Part shown: one piece after another, positions 1 through 6,801 of the stretch
Layout: each line of letters opens with the position of its first letter
How positions within the stretch are numbered: the first letter of the stretch is position 1
NCBI GenBank assembly: GCA_964470055.1
Contig: CAYXZZ010000057.1
Location: forward strand, 1-8,122
Direction of reading: 5' to 3'
From: JAEDES01 sp964470055
GTDB lineage: Bacteria; Bacillota_I; Bacilli_A; RF39; UBA660
Length of the DNA stretch: 8,122 nucleotides
Notes under the pieces: model-generated
Seen by the model: only the letters and a program-made list of their open reading frames with translations
Database searches by the model: none
Told to the model about the DNA's origin: nothing
Position numbers and translations under genes: made by a program

Positions 1-2181
1 AATGTTCTTCATCCAATGGGATATGATTCATTTGGGCTTCCTGCTGAACAATATGCTGTTAGTACGGGAAATCATCCAAATGGATTTACGCAAAAAAATA
101 TTGAAACATTTGGTGAACAATTGAGATCAATTGGTTTTGATTATGATTGGAGTAAAACACTTCAAACTAGTGATCCAAAATATTATAAATGGACTCAATG
201 GATATTTAAAAAGTTATATGAAGATGGATATGCCAAATATGTAGATATGCCAGTTAACTGGTGTGAAGAATTAGGAACAGTTTTATCAAATGATGAAATA
301 ATTGATGGAAAGAGTGAACGTGGAGGATATCCTGTTGTACGTAAAAACATGAAGCAATGGGTTATTGATCAGGCTCAATTTGCAGAAAGATTACTTGAAG
401 GATTAGATGAGATTGATTGGCCTGAATCAACAAAAGAAATGCAAAGAAACTGGATTGGTAAATCAATTGGTGCTCATGTAACATTTAAAATTAAAGATAC
501 TGATAAAGAATTTAAGGTATTTACTACTCGTTGTGATACTTTATTTGGGGCAACTTATTGTGTAATGTCTCCAGAACATGAATTAGTTGATTTAATTACA
601 ACAGTTGATAAAAAAGAAGAAGTAGATGCTTATAAAAAGGTATGTGCTTCTAAGAGTGATCTTGAAAGAACAGAACTTAATAAGGAAAAAACAGGTGTAT
701 TTATTGGAGCCTATGCGATTAATCCGGTAAATGATAAAGAAATTCCTATTTATATTTCTGATTATGTACTTGCGACATATGGAACAGGAGCTATTATGGC
801 AGTTCCTGCTCATGATGATAGGGATTACGAATTTGCGAAGAAATTTGGTATTGAAATTATTCAAGTTCTTGAAGGTGGAGATATTTCTAAAGAGGCTTAT
901 ACTGGAGATGGAGTTCATATTAATTCTGGATTTATGGATGGTATGAATAAAGAAGATGCCATTAATGCGATGATTGAATGGCTTGAAGAAAGAAAAATTG
1001 GTTCTAAACAAATTAATTATAAAATGAGAGAATGGATTTTTGCTCGTCAAAGATATTGGGGAGAACCAATGCCTGTTGTTTATACAGAAGATGGGCAAAT
1101 TCATATGTTGGATGATAGTGAATTGCCACTTGTTTTACCTGAACTTGAAGATTACAAGGGACATGGTGGTAAAGCGCCACTTGAAAATGCTATAGAGTGG
1201 AAACAATATGATAATAATGGGATTAAAGGAGTTCGTGAAACTTCGACAATGCCTGGTTCTGCTGGATCATCTTGGTATTTCTTAAGATATATTGATCCAG
1301 CAAATGATATCGAGTTTGCTAATCAAGAATTATTAAAACATTGGTTACCAGTAGATTTATATATTGGTGGACCAGAACATGCTGTTGGGCATTTGATGTA
1401 TTCGAGAATTTGGAATAATTATTTATATGATAAAGGATTATCTCCTGTTAAAGAACCCTTTAAAAAGTTAGTTCATCAGGGTATGATTTTGGGAGCAAAC
1501 GGAATAAAGATGGGGAAAAGATTTCCTGAGTATTGTGTAGATCCAATGGATGTTGTTAATAATTATGGGGCTGATACGTTACGTTTATATGAAATGTTTA
1601 TGGGACCATTAGAAGCATCTAAACCATGGAGTCAACAAGGTGTTGAAGGCGCACAAAAATTCTTAGATAGAATTTATAGATTATATGAATCTGGTAAGAT
1701 TAAAGATGAAGAAAATAAGAATCTTGAAAAGATTTATTATCAAACAGTTAAGAAAGTTACGACTGACTTTGAATCACTTGGATTTAATACAGCAATAAGT
1801 CAAATGATGATTTTTATAAATGCAGTATATAAAGAAGAAGTTTTCCCTAAAGAGTATGCTGAAGGATTCGTTAAATTGTTAAATCCTGTTGCTCCACATG
1901 TTGGTGAAGAGTTATGGGAAATGTTAGGACATGATAAAACAATTGCTTATGAGTCATGGCCAACTTGGGATGAGTCTTTACTTGGAGAAGCCGAAAAAGA
2001 AATAGCAGTTCAAGTTAATGGTAAAGTTAGAGCAACTATTAAGATTGCTGTTGATGAAGATGAAGAATCAATTAAAGAAAAGGCTTTAGTTGAAGAAAAT
2101 GTTTGTCGTCATATTGATGGTAAAGAAGTAGTTAAAGTGATTGTTATTAAAGGTAAAATTGTTAATATCGTTGTTAAATAA
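1..2181 (+). CDS. leuS: Leucyl-tRNA synthetase, 5'-truncated by the window edge
   Basis: Class I aminoacyl-tRNA synthetase that charges tRNA-Leu with leucine in the cytoplasm. The frame is open from base 1 (NVLHPMGYDSFGLPAEQ, the stretch just after the HIGH motif), so roughly 50-70 N-terminal residues including HIGH lie outside the window; 726 residues are visible. In order: the CP1 editing domain, with TTRCDT at 523-540 (most LeuRS have TTRPDT), GTGAIMAVPAHDDRD with the editing Asp region at 811-825, the catalytic-core return REWIFARQRYWGEP near 1027, GSAGSSWYF near 1255, and the second signature as KMGKR at 1507-1521 instead of KMSKS. The tRNA-binding helical domain and a C-terminal VQVNGKVRA module end at a TAA. 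The Cys and GK-R variants resemble what I recall from Firmicute LeuRS, so I do not read them as inactivating. An in-frame ATG at 16 is internal, not the start. A hairpin terminator follows directly. Confidence 0.98.
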   Translation, partial: NVLHPMGYDSFGLPAEQYAVSTGNHPNGFTQKNIETFGEQLRSIGFDYDWSKTLQTSDPKYYKWTQWIFKKLYEDGYAKYVDMPVNWCEELGTVLSNDEIIDGKSERGGYPVVRKNMKQWVIDQAQFAERLLEGLDEIDWPESTKEMQRNWIGKSIGAHVTFKIKDTDKEFKVFTTRCDTLFGATYCVMSPEHELVDLITTVDKKEEVDAYKKVCASKSDLERTELNKEKTGVFIGAYAINPVNDKEIPIYISDYVLATYGTGAIMAVPAHDDRDYEFAKKFGIEIIQVLEGGDISKEAYTGDGVHINSGFMDGMNKEDAINAMIEWLEERKIGSKQINYKMREWIFARQRYWGEPMPVVYTEDGQIHMLDDSELPLVLPELEDYKGHGGKAPLENAIEWKQYDNNGIKGVRETSTMPGSAGSSWYFLRYIDPANDIEFANQELLKHWLPVDLYIGGPEHAVGHLMYSRIWNNYLYDKGLSPVKEPFKKLVHQGMILGANGIKMGKRFPEYCVDPMDVVNNYGADTLRLYEMFMGPLEASKPWSQQGVEGAQKFLDRIYRLYESGKIKDEENKNLEKIYYQTVKKVTTDFESLGFNTAISQMMIFINAVYKEEVFPKEYAEGFVKLLNPVAPHVGEELWEMLGHDKTIAYESWPTWDESLLGEAEKEIAVQVNGKVRATIKIAVDEDEESIKEKALVEENVCRHIDGKEVVKVIVIKGKIVNIVVK

Positions 2182-2189
2182 AAGTTTAT

Positions 2190-2218
2190 GGACTGGTTAT
2201 AATGACTGGTTCTTTTTT
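2190..2218 (+). terminator. Intrinsic terminator of leuS
   Basis: GGACTGGTTA (2190-2199) can pair with TGACTGGTTC (2203-2212) around a 3-base loop, followed by six T. About half of the ten pairs in the RNA are G-U, so the hairpin forms only on the + strand transcript. At the DNA level the arms look like a direct repeat of GACTGGTT rather than an inverted repeat. Position right after the leuS stop and the T tract support a terminator. Confidence 0.7.
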
Positions 2219-2225
2219 GTTTTGC

Positions 2226-2254
2226 TTGATTTTTTAAGGGTTTTGTGATATAAT
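2226..2254 (+). promoter_or_regulatory. Promoter of the Fic gene
   Basis: TTGATT (2226-2231) is separated by 17 bases from a perfect TATAAT (2249-2254), which is preceded by TGA, giving an extended -10. Transcription should start near 2261, leaving a short leader that contains the ribosome site AAGGGGG (2270-2276), 8 bases before the ATG. This is the best housekeeping (sigma-A type) promoter in the window, and it makes the Fic gene a unit separate from leuS. Confidence 0.75.
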
Positions 2255-2284
2255 TTATGACATATTTCGAAGGGGGAAATAAAA

Positions 2285-3295
2285 ATGAGTGAAAAAGAGA
2301 TTTCAAAATATTTAAGTTCAGAAGATGCAGATATTGAATTTGTATTAAATGAGTTACTAAAAATTGACGGAATGAATAAAAATTTATTAGCAAGAATTAT
2401 TTTTGGAGTAGACCCAGGAATTATCATTCAAGAGATGTTTATGGGGTATAAGCAAAGAAAACAACGTAAACAATTATATAGTAGTGATAATACACTTCCT
2501 ACAACTTTGATTACGTTATATTATGAGTTTAGTCCAAATAAGATTTCATTTGAAAGATTAAAGAGTGCCTTTGTTTCCAGATATATAAAAGAAGAAAGTA
2601 AACTTGAAGGTGTTCATAATGATGCAGAAGTTGAAGGGTTACGTGCAATGTATGAATATATTCACTCTGAAGAGAGCGAATATATGTTTAATGTATATAC
2701 ATTAAAGGACATACATAAAAGTCTATATTCAACGACGGAACATCCTGAGTTTGGTGGAGAATTTAGAAAACATGATGTTTATTTACCAGGTACGGGAACA
2801 GAACTTACTGAATGGTCAATGATTAGATATGAATTGAATAAACTTGATCCAGAAATTACTGGTTTAGTTGAAATGGCTCCAGAAATTAGAGAATGTGGAG
2901 ATGCAGAGTTATTACTGGCTTATATGGATGAATGTGTTACTGTTGGTTGTAAGTTAATAAAAATCCATCCGTTTGGTGATGGAAATGGTCGAGCAGTGCG
3001 TGGTTTTACTAATAAAATGTTAGAATATGTTGGATTACCACCAATTTATATTAAAGCAAATGAGAGAACTGAATATCATAAGGCGATGAATAAGGCTAAT
3101 AATGAAGGTGATTATACTGATATTAGAAATTTCTATCGTTATAAAGTATGTGATTCAATAGTAGAACTAGATATTAATCCAAGACTTAGAAGACAAATGA
3201 ATGGTGAAGATACAGAGGATAAAGTTAGTTCTAGTATGGAAGAGGCTGTGGTTAAATCAAAAGCCGATGATATTAAGAGAAAAAGTGATGAGTAA
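2285..3295 (+). CDS. Fic-domain protein, probable self-inhibited AMP transferase
   Basis: A 336-residue cytoplasmic protein without signal peptide or membrane span. The Fic signature HPFGDGNGR is intact at residues 228-236, with the catalytic His228 and the phosphate-binding loop; the flap that positions the target (GGEFRKHDVYLPGTG) is at 157-171. These predict transfer of AMP from ATP to a hydroxyl side chain of a target protein; some family members instead remove AMP or use other nucleotides. Upstream of the core, ESKLEG at 104-109 sits where class II Fic proteins carry the inhibitory helix motif (S/T)xxxE(G/N). The inhibitory Glu108-Gly109 is present, but the first position is Glu rather than Ser/Thr. 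Residues 1-100 are a helical region with a basic patch (YKQRKQRKQ, 55-63); the last 35 residues are charged and probably flexible. No antitoxin gene is adjacent, as expected if inhibition is internal. The target is unknown. Confidence 0.92.
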   Translation: MSEKEISKYLSSEDADIEFVLNELLKIDGMNKNLLARIIFGVDPGIIIQEMFMGYKQRKQRKQLYSSDNTLPTTLITLYYEFSPNKISFERLKSAFVSRYIKEESKLEGVHNDAEVEGLRAMYEYIHSEESEYMFNVYTLKDIHKSLYSTTEHPEFGGEFRKHDVYLPGTGTELTEWSMIRYELNKLDPEITGLVEMAPEIRECGDAELLLAYMDECVTVGCKLIKIHPFGDGNGRAVRGFTNKMLEYVGLPPIYIKANERTEYHKAMNKANNEGDYTDIRNFYRYKVCDSIVELDINPRLRRQMNGEDTEDKVSSSMEEAVVKSKADDIKRKSDE

Positions 3296-3309
3296 TCATC
3301 ATTTTTTTT
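3280..3309 (+). terminator. Terminator overlapping the Fic stop codon
   Basis: GATGA (3287-3291) pairs with TCATC (3296-3300). The stem extends outward as A-rich bases 3280-3286 pair with A3301 and the following T run, giving about 12 pairs with one G-U. The 4-base loop GTAA contains the TAA stop codon of the Fic gene (3293-3295), so coding sequence forms the left arm. Eight T complete a classical intrinsic terminator. Confidence 0.8.
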
Positions 3310-3340
3310 GACAATTTTTGTGGAAAAATAAATTTATAAT
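3308..3340 (+). promoter_or_regulatory. Possible promoter of the Cse60-like gene, poorly spaced
   Basis: A perfect TTGACA (3308-3313) starts inside the T tract of the Fic terminator, and a perfect TATAAT lies at 3335-3340. The spacer is 21 bases, longer than the usual 16-18, so the two boxes may not work together; TTTATA at 3333-3338 gives 19. A sporulation sigma factor could instead read this region, but I recognise no such site with confidence. The ATG follows 15 bases after TATAAT, leaving a very short leader. Confidence 0.35.
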
Positions 3341-3355
3341 TAGTTTGGTGATTAA

Positions 3356-3526
3356 ATGAAAGTTAAGATATTTGATTTAGAAGATGAAAAAGATTTGGAG
3401 GATGAAATTAATAAGTTTTTGAGTGAAAACACTATTAATGTTATTGAAATAAAATATCAGGTTAGTATTGGTGTATTTAGTGAAGAGCAAGTTTTTTGTT
3501 TTTCGGCTATGATTATTTATAGTTAG
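3356..3526 (+). CDS. Cse60-like small protein (DUF2758 type)
   Basis: A 56-residue acidic protein starting at ATG 3356 and ending at TAG. The pattern is an N-terminal strand MKVKIFD, a charged helix DEKDLEDEINKFLSEN (about residues 10-25), a strand IEIKYQVSIG (30-39) and a closing strand QVFCFSAMIIY (45-55). This matches my recollection of Bacillus Cse60 and its DUF2758 relatives: basic first strand, KDLE..IN.FL helix and a terminal CFSA.I.Y. Cse60 is reported as a small protein of the sporulation programme; its biochemical role is unknown. The ribosome site is weak (GGTGA at 3347-3351). The gene lies between two terminators, so it is probably transcribed alone. The frame and start are clear; the family assignment rests on memory without a search. 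Confidence 0.75.
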   Translation: MKVKIFDLEDEKDLEDEINKFLSENTINVIEIKYQVSIGVFSEEQVFCFSAMIIYS

Positions 3527-3562
3527 ACATTAAGATTATGGAGAGTCTTAGTGTTTTTTTTT
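3527..3562 (+). terminator. Terminator of the Cse60-like gene
   Basis: ACATTAAGA (3527-3535) pairs with TCTTAGTGT (3546-3554) over nine pairs with one G-U and a 10-base loop, followed by an unbroken T run to 3562. It begins on the base after the TAG stop. The in-frame ATG at 3538, which would add 21 residues to MurJ, lies in the loop of this hairpin. Confidence 0.85.
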
Positions 3563-3570
3563 GGTATTTG

Positions 3571-3579
3571 TGGTATGAT
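3571..3579 (+). promoter_or_regulatory. Extended -10 of the murJ promoter
   Basis: TGG followed by TATGAT (3574-3579) is an extended -10 element. A -35 at standard spacing would fall at 3551-3556 inside the preceding terminator stem and is a poor match (GTGTTT), so the TG element probably carries recognition. Transcription would start near 3586, only a few bases before the ribosome site. Terminator and promoter are packed together here as they are before the Cse60-like gene. Confidence 0.5.
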
Positions 3580-3588
3580 AATAATATT

Positions 3589-3595
3589 AGGAGGG
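3589..3595 (+). promoter_or_regulatory. Ribosome binding site that sets the murJ start
   Basis: AGGAGGG lies 5 bases before ATG 3601. No ribosome site precedes the in-frame ATG at 3538, which sits in a terminator loop, so 3601 is the start. A further in-frame ATG at 3616 is less well spaced. Confidence 0.85.
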
Positions 3596-3600
3596 ATGCA

Positions 3601-5235
3601 ATGAAAGATAAAACTATGAAGAAAAATTCATTTGTTATGGGTGCTTTTATTACTACATTTGGAATTGTTTTTTCTAAGATATTAGGTATTGTTTATGTTA
3701 TCCCTTTTCATGGGATTATTGGTGAACGTGGGGGAGCATTGTATGGATATGCATATACTATTTATTCATTGTTTATGTCTTTAGCTACTGCAGGAATTCC
3801 TCTAGCAATGAGTAAGATTGTTAGTGAATATCAAACTCTTGGTTATTATAGTGCTAAAAGAAGGGCTTTTGCTATTGGAAAAAAAGTTGCCTTATTACTT
3901 GGATTTATATGTTTTTTGATTTTAATGTTATTTGCTCCATTACTTGCTAAAGCAATACTTGGAGATTTAGTTGGAGGTAATACGATTAGTGATGTAACTT
4001 TTGTAATAAGGGTTATTTCTACGGCTATATTAGTTGTTCCAGTTCTTAGTATTTATAGGGGATATTTTGAGGGGCATAGATTTATGAGTCCTCCTTCAAT
4101 ATCACAGGTTTTAGAACAAATTGTTAGAGTTGTAATCATTGTAGCAGGCAGTTACTTAACATTAAAAGTGTTTAAATTATCATTGACTAATGCTGTTGGA
4201 GTGGCTTTGTTTGGGGCAACGGTCGGGGCTTTTGCTTCATATATTTATCTTGTTGATAAAAGGTTTAAAAACAAAAAGAAATTTGATGAGAAAGTTAGAA
4301 ATGTTAATGAGCCGATTATTACTAATAAGATGATATTTAAAAAATTGGCTATTTATGCAATTCCCTTTATTTTAATTGATATATTTAAGTCTCTTTATAA
4401 TTACATAGATATGTTGACTGTTGTTAAAGGGTTAGTTAATTTGGCTAATTTTACTGTTAGTGATGCAGAAACTGTTATGAGTATGCTATCAACTTGGGGG
4501 GCAAAATTTAATATGATAGTTTTATCTATTTCAACAGGAGTAATTGTTAGTTTGATTCCTAATTTGACACAAAGTGTTGTGAAAAATGATAAGAATGATA
4601 TTAATAAAAAAATTAATCAGGCGTTAAGTATTTTGTTATTTTTAATGTTACCAATGACAATTGGACTTAGTTTTTTAGCTGAACCTGTATGGACGTTATT
4701 TTATGGAGAAAGTATATATGGACCGAGTGTGTTATCTTACTTTATTTTTGTAGGTCTTATAATGGGATTATTTACAGCAGCTATTTCTATTGTTCAGGTT
4801 TTAAAAGATTATAAGACAGTATTTATTAGTTTGGTAGTAGGTGTTATTATTAAATTGCTTCTTAATACAGGACTAATCAGTACATTTTATAATTATGGAC
4901 TTCCGGCTTATTATGGAGTTATTACAGCAAGTATAATTGCTTATTTGGTATCTTTTGTAATTTGCTTGGTTAGTTTACAAATTAAATATAAAGTTGATTA
5001 TGAGGAAACTGTTAGGCATTTTATGGAAATTTTATGTGGTTGTATGATAATGGTAGTAGTATTGTTTTTGATGAAGTTTATTATTCCGATTGTAAGTACT
5101 AAGAGAGTAGTTAATATGTTTATAATTATTGGATATGCTGTTGTTGGAATGGTAATTTATTTATTCTTTACTGCTAAAACGGGAACTATTAAAAGTATTT
5201 TTGGAAATAAATTGAAGGAGTTATTTAAAAAATAG
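3601..5235 (+). CDS. murJ: MurJ/YtgP-family lipid II flippase
   Basis: A 544-residue polytopic membrane protein of the MOP/PST superfamily, which moves undecaprenyl-linked peptidoglycan precursor (lipid II) to the outer face of the membrane. The N-terminus (GAFITTFGIVFSKILGIVYV, residues 14-33) and the following GGALYGYAYTIYSLFMSLA and GIPLAMSKIVSEY (about 44-77) match the Firmicute YtgP/SpoVB branch. So do YRGYFEGHRFMSPPSISQV and the following EQIVRV (152-177), a diagnostic loop of that branch. About 14 hydrophobic spans can be counted up to residue 525, with basic loops (KRFKNKKKFDEKVR near 220-233; KNDKNDINKK near 328-337) and a basic tail. The length is typical of YtgP. SpoVB, the sporulation paralog, is the main alternative; length and general similarity favour YtgP. 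It is co-transcribed with a 38-residue membrane protein whose ribosome site starts on its stop codon. Confidence 0.87.
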   Translation: MKDKTMKKNSFVMGAFITTFGIVFSKILGIVYVIPFHGIIGERGGALYGYAYTIYSLFMSLATAGIPLAMSKIVSEYQTLGYYSAKRRAFAIGKKVALLLGFICFLILMLFAPLLAKAILGDLVGGNTISDVTFVIRVISTAILVVPVLSIYRGYFEGHRFMSPPSISQVLEQIVRVVIIVAGSYLTLKVFKLSLTNAVGVALFGATVGAFASYIYLVDKRFKNKKKFDEKVRNVNEPIITNKMIFKKLAIYAIPFILIDIFKSLYNYIDMLTVVKGLVNLANFTVSDAETVMSMLSTWGAKFNMIVLSISTGVIVSLIPNLTQSVVKNDKNDINKKINQALSILLFLMLPMTIGLSFLAEPVWTLFYGESIYGPSVLSYFIFVGLIMGLFTAAISIVQVLKDYKTVFISLVVGVIIKLLLNTGLISTFYNYGLPAYYGVITASIIAYLVSFVICLVSLQIKYKVDYEETVRHFMEILCGCMIMVVVLFLMKFIIPIVSTKRVVNMFIIIGYAVVGMVIYLFFTAKTGTIKSIFGNKLKELFKK

Positions 5236-5246
5236 CAGGAGTAGTT

Positions 5247-5363
5247 ATGAAAAAGAAGAAGAGTGGAGCATTTCAAAGATTTTATAATATTTGGTTTGTA
5301 TTGACAATTGTTGCGTTAATTGCATGCATTTTATATTATTTTTTAGTTGAAAGAGTGCAGTAA
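5247..5363 (+). CDS. 38-residue single-span membrane microprotein
   Basis: A short frame starting at ATG 5247 with a good ribosome site, AGGAG at 5237-5241, 5 bases upstream; the extended site begins on the last base of the murJ stop codon. The protein has a strongly basic N-terminus (MKKKKSG, four Lys), a short amphipathic stretch (FQRFYNIW), one hydrophobic span at about residues 16-33 (VLTIVALIACILYY) and a short tail ending VERVQ. The positive-inside rule predicts the Lys end in the cytoplasm. I recognise no family. The tight spacing after murJ and the terminator shortly after its stop indicate that it is the last gene of the murJ transcript, so a role as a flippase partner or regulator is possible; this is inference from position only. 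A chance frame is less likely because start, ribosome site and span are all consistent. Confidence 0.6.
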   Translation: MKKKKSGAFQRFYNIWFVLTIVALIACILYYFLVERVQ

Positions 5364-5373
5364 TTGACATTTT

Positions 5374-5443
5374 CATTTGACACAGTAAAAAAATAATACT
5401 TGTTAGGTATTATTTTTTTTGTATTTAAGTGTAAAGTCAAATG
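5374..5443. repeat. Outer inverted repeat around the terminator
   Basis: CATTTGAC (5374-5381) and GTCAAATG (5436-5443) are perfect 8-base inverted arms that bracket the bidirectional terminator. Pairing can continue with ACA (5382-5384) to TGT (5430-5432) if three A residues bulge. The result could be one long folded arm with the terminator as its tip. It may be the remnant of a small palindromic repeat, or a structure that protects 3' ends. Confidence 0.5.
5387..5419. terminator. Bidirectional terminator between the convergent operons
   Basis: AATAATAC (5392-5399) pairs with GTATTATT (5407-5414) around a 7-base loop. The A run on the left and the T run on the right extend the stem to about 13 pairs, so a U tract follows the hairpin on either strand. 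It ends the murJ-microprotein transcript from the left and the Fem operon from the right, whose stop at 5500 is about 80 bases away. No other convincing terminator exists for the leftward genes. Confidence 0.85.
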
Positions 5444-5499
5444 TTGTTACAATACATTATTGGATTTTTATATTACATTGCCTAGCGTGTAAAGTATTT

Positions 5500-6801
5500 T
5501 TATTTTGCTAGTTTTTTCTTAATGTTTTTTAGACCATGATATAGTCCAAAAACAATATTATAGGTGTTATACCAGAAAGGAGAGATAATTAAATCAAATT
5601 CTCCAATTAGTTCGGCAACATTACCACCAAAACTTTTTTTGAATAAAAATAAGCCATATAGAGGACTTTCTTTTCTGAAATCTCCTGTGATTCCATAGAA
5701 ATTATAACGTTTATAGTTGTTTTCTACTGCCATTTTTACACCTGCGAAATGGACTGTGTATGCTGACTGGAATTGCATTAATTCTTCATTAGAACCACCA
5801 TATAGTGATAATACTTCATTTCCATATACTAGGAATAGAATGCCACCAAGGACAGTTTTCGAACCATGTTCTTTCTTTAAGTCATTAATTTTTTCTAATT
5901 GTTTTTCTAAACGACTGATGGCTTCTTCATTTTGTTTATTACTTTGTTCATATTTTTTATCGTTCATTTTTAGAAGATTGTTTTCTTTTTTATTAATTCG
6001 ATCTTTTAATTCTTCTTTGTTTTGGTTAAGTTCAGTTTGAGTATTTTTTTCATATTCGTTGAAGTCAATTTCAGCAATTAGGATTTTTAAAATACCTGAT
6101 TCATGTAGTGCATCCCACATTCCCTCATAGTAAGATAGGGGACGATCGACAAATTCACGTCTATCGCTTGTGTGTTGCATAATATCTTTAAATATAGGTA
6201 ATTCTTCGCGAGTTATTTCTCTTGTTGTAATTCCGCATTTTTCATTTTTTCGAAGAATTTGTCTTGTCTTTGATTCCATATTTTTCATTACTTCATCAAG
6301 AGTTTTGTTTTCAGTGTTGATGATATGCATCCATCTTGGTTGAAGAGTATCTTGCATTAAATTGAAACCATAGTGTTTATAACCTAGTTTTTTTAAATTT
6401 TCAACGGCTGTTTTATTATTAAAACCATCTTCTACAAGATTTCCATCATTATCGTGTTCTACATATTCTAAATAAGGATCGATTTTTACAAAGATTGCAC
6501 CTTGATCTTTAGTAAACTTTTTAATTTCTTCTGTAAATGTTTTTAATAGGTTGTAGTCATTATAATCAATTAAAAAACCACGTGGAGAGTAAAACATTTT
6601 TTTCTTGATAATTGGAATATTTTTTGAAAGAAGTAAGGCTCCAGCGACGATTTTTTTATTGTCTTTTAAACCTAAATAGTATGCTTTCCAGCCATTGGTT
6701 GCTTTTAGATTTGCCCATTGTTCAGTTTGATGAAAAGTGATTTGAGGGTGTTTGTCTGCAAAAATTTTAAATTCTTTTTTTGTTAGTGTGACTAGTTCCA
6801 T
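5500..6801 (-). CDS. FemABX-type peptidoglycan branching aminoacyltransferase
   Basis: A 433-residue cytoplasmic enzyme of the FemABX/MurMN family (paired GNAT-like domains), which transfers amino acids from aminoacyl-tRNA to the stem peptide of lipid II or its precursor. Seen in order: the N-terminal domain with YSPRGFLIDY (71-80) and FVKIDPYLEY (104-113); the linker motif LQPRWMHI (153-160) and MESKTRQILRKNEKCGI (175-191); RREFVDRPLSYYEGMWDAL (214-232). A long Lys/Glu-rich coiled-coil arm (about 250-312) corresponds to the tRNA-synthetase-like arm of FemA. The second domain has LSLYGGSNEEL (331-341), YNFYGITGDF (366-375) and FGGNVAELIGEFDLII (391-406). All family landmarks are present, so it should be active. 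It is the second gene of a leftward operon, starting inside its upstream paralog. The amino acid it adds cannot be read from sequence. Confidence 0.93.
   Translation of the reverse strand: MELVTLTKKEFKIFADKHPQITFHQTEQWANLKATNGWKAYYLGLKDNKKIVAGALLLSKNIPIIKKKMFYSPRGFLIDYNDYNLLKTFTEEIKKFTKDQGAIFVKIDPYLEYVEHDNDGNLVEDGFNNKTAVENLKKLGYKHYGFNLMQDTLQPRWMHIINTENKTLDEVMKNMESKTRQILRKNEKCGITTREITREELPIFKDIMQHTSDRREFVDRPLSYYEGMWDALHESGILKILIAEIDFNEYEKNTQTELNQNKEELKDRINKKENNLLKMNDKKYEQSNKQNEEAISRLEKQLEKINDLKKEHGSKTVLGGILFLVYGNEVLSLYGGSNEELMQFQSAYTVHFAGVKMAVENNYKRYNFYGITGDFRKESPLYGLFLFKKSFGGNVAELIGEFDLIISPFWYNTYNIVFGLYHGLKNIKKKLAK

Noticed and set aside
731..946. 71-residue plus-strand frame inside leuS
   Set aside because: Out-of-frame reading of the conserved editing domain, with no ribosome site.
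592..1104. 170-residue minus-strand frame inside leuS
   Set aside because: It is the complement of a highly conserved LeuRS region, has an unnatural Phe/Ile/Asn-rich composition and no credible ribosome site.
2109..2427. Two minus-strand frames over the leuS-Fic junction
   Set aside because: They cross the leuS end, the terminator and the Fic start in the opposite direction, with no recognisable motif; both are complementary shadows.
2285..3526. Fic protein plus small gene as a toxin-antitoxin pair
   Set aside because: The small gene resembles Cse60, not a Fic antitoxin; it is separated from Fic by a terminator, and the Fic protein carries its own inhibitory Glu-Gly motif.
3538..3600. Longer MurJ N-terminus starting at ATG 3538
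   Set aside because: The ATG is in the loop of a terminator hairpin, lies upstream of the -10 element and has no ribosome site; ATG 3601 has AGGAGGG.
5364..5392. TTGACA boxes at 5364 and 5377 as -35 elements of a + strand promoter
   Set aside because: No acceptable -10 follows at 16-18 bases, and the next sequence is a terminator.
5482..5511. CTAGC ... GCTAG inverted repeat at the end of the Fem operon
   Set aside because: Only five pairs with a 20-base loop and no T run after it; too weak for a terminator.
5717..6040. 107-residue plus-strand frame inside the second Fem gene
   Set aside because: Antisense to a well-supported FemABX coding region and rich in Ser/Phe as expected for a complement; no ribosome site found.
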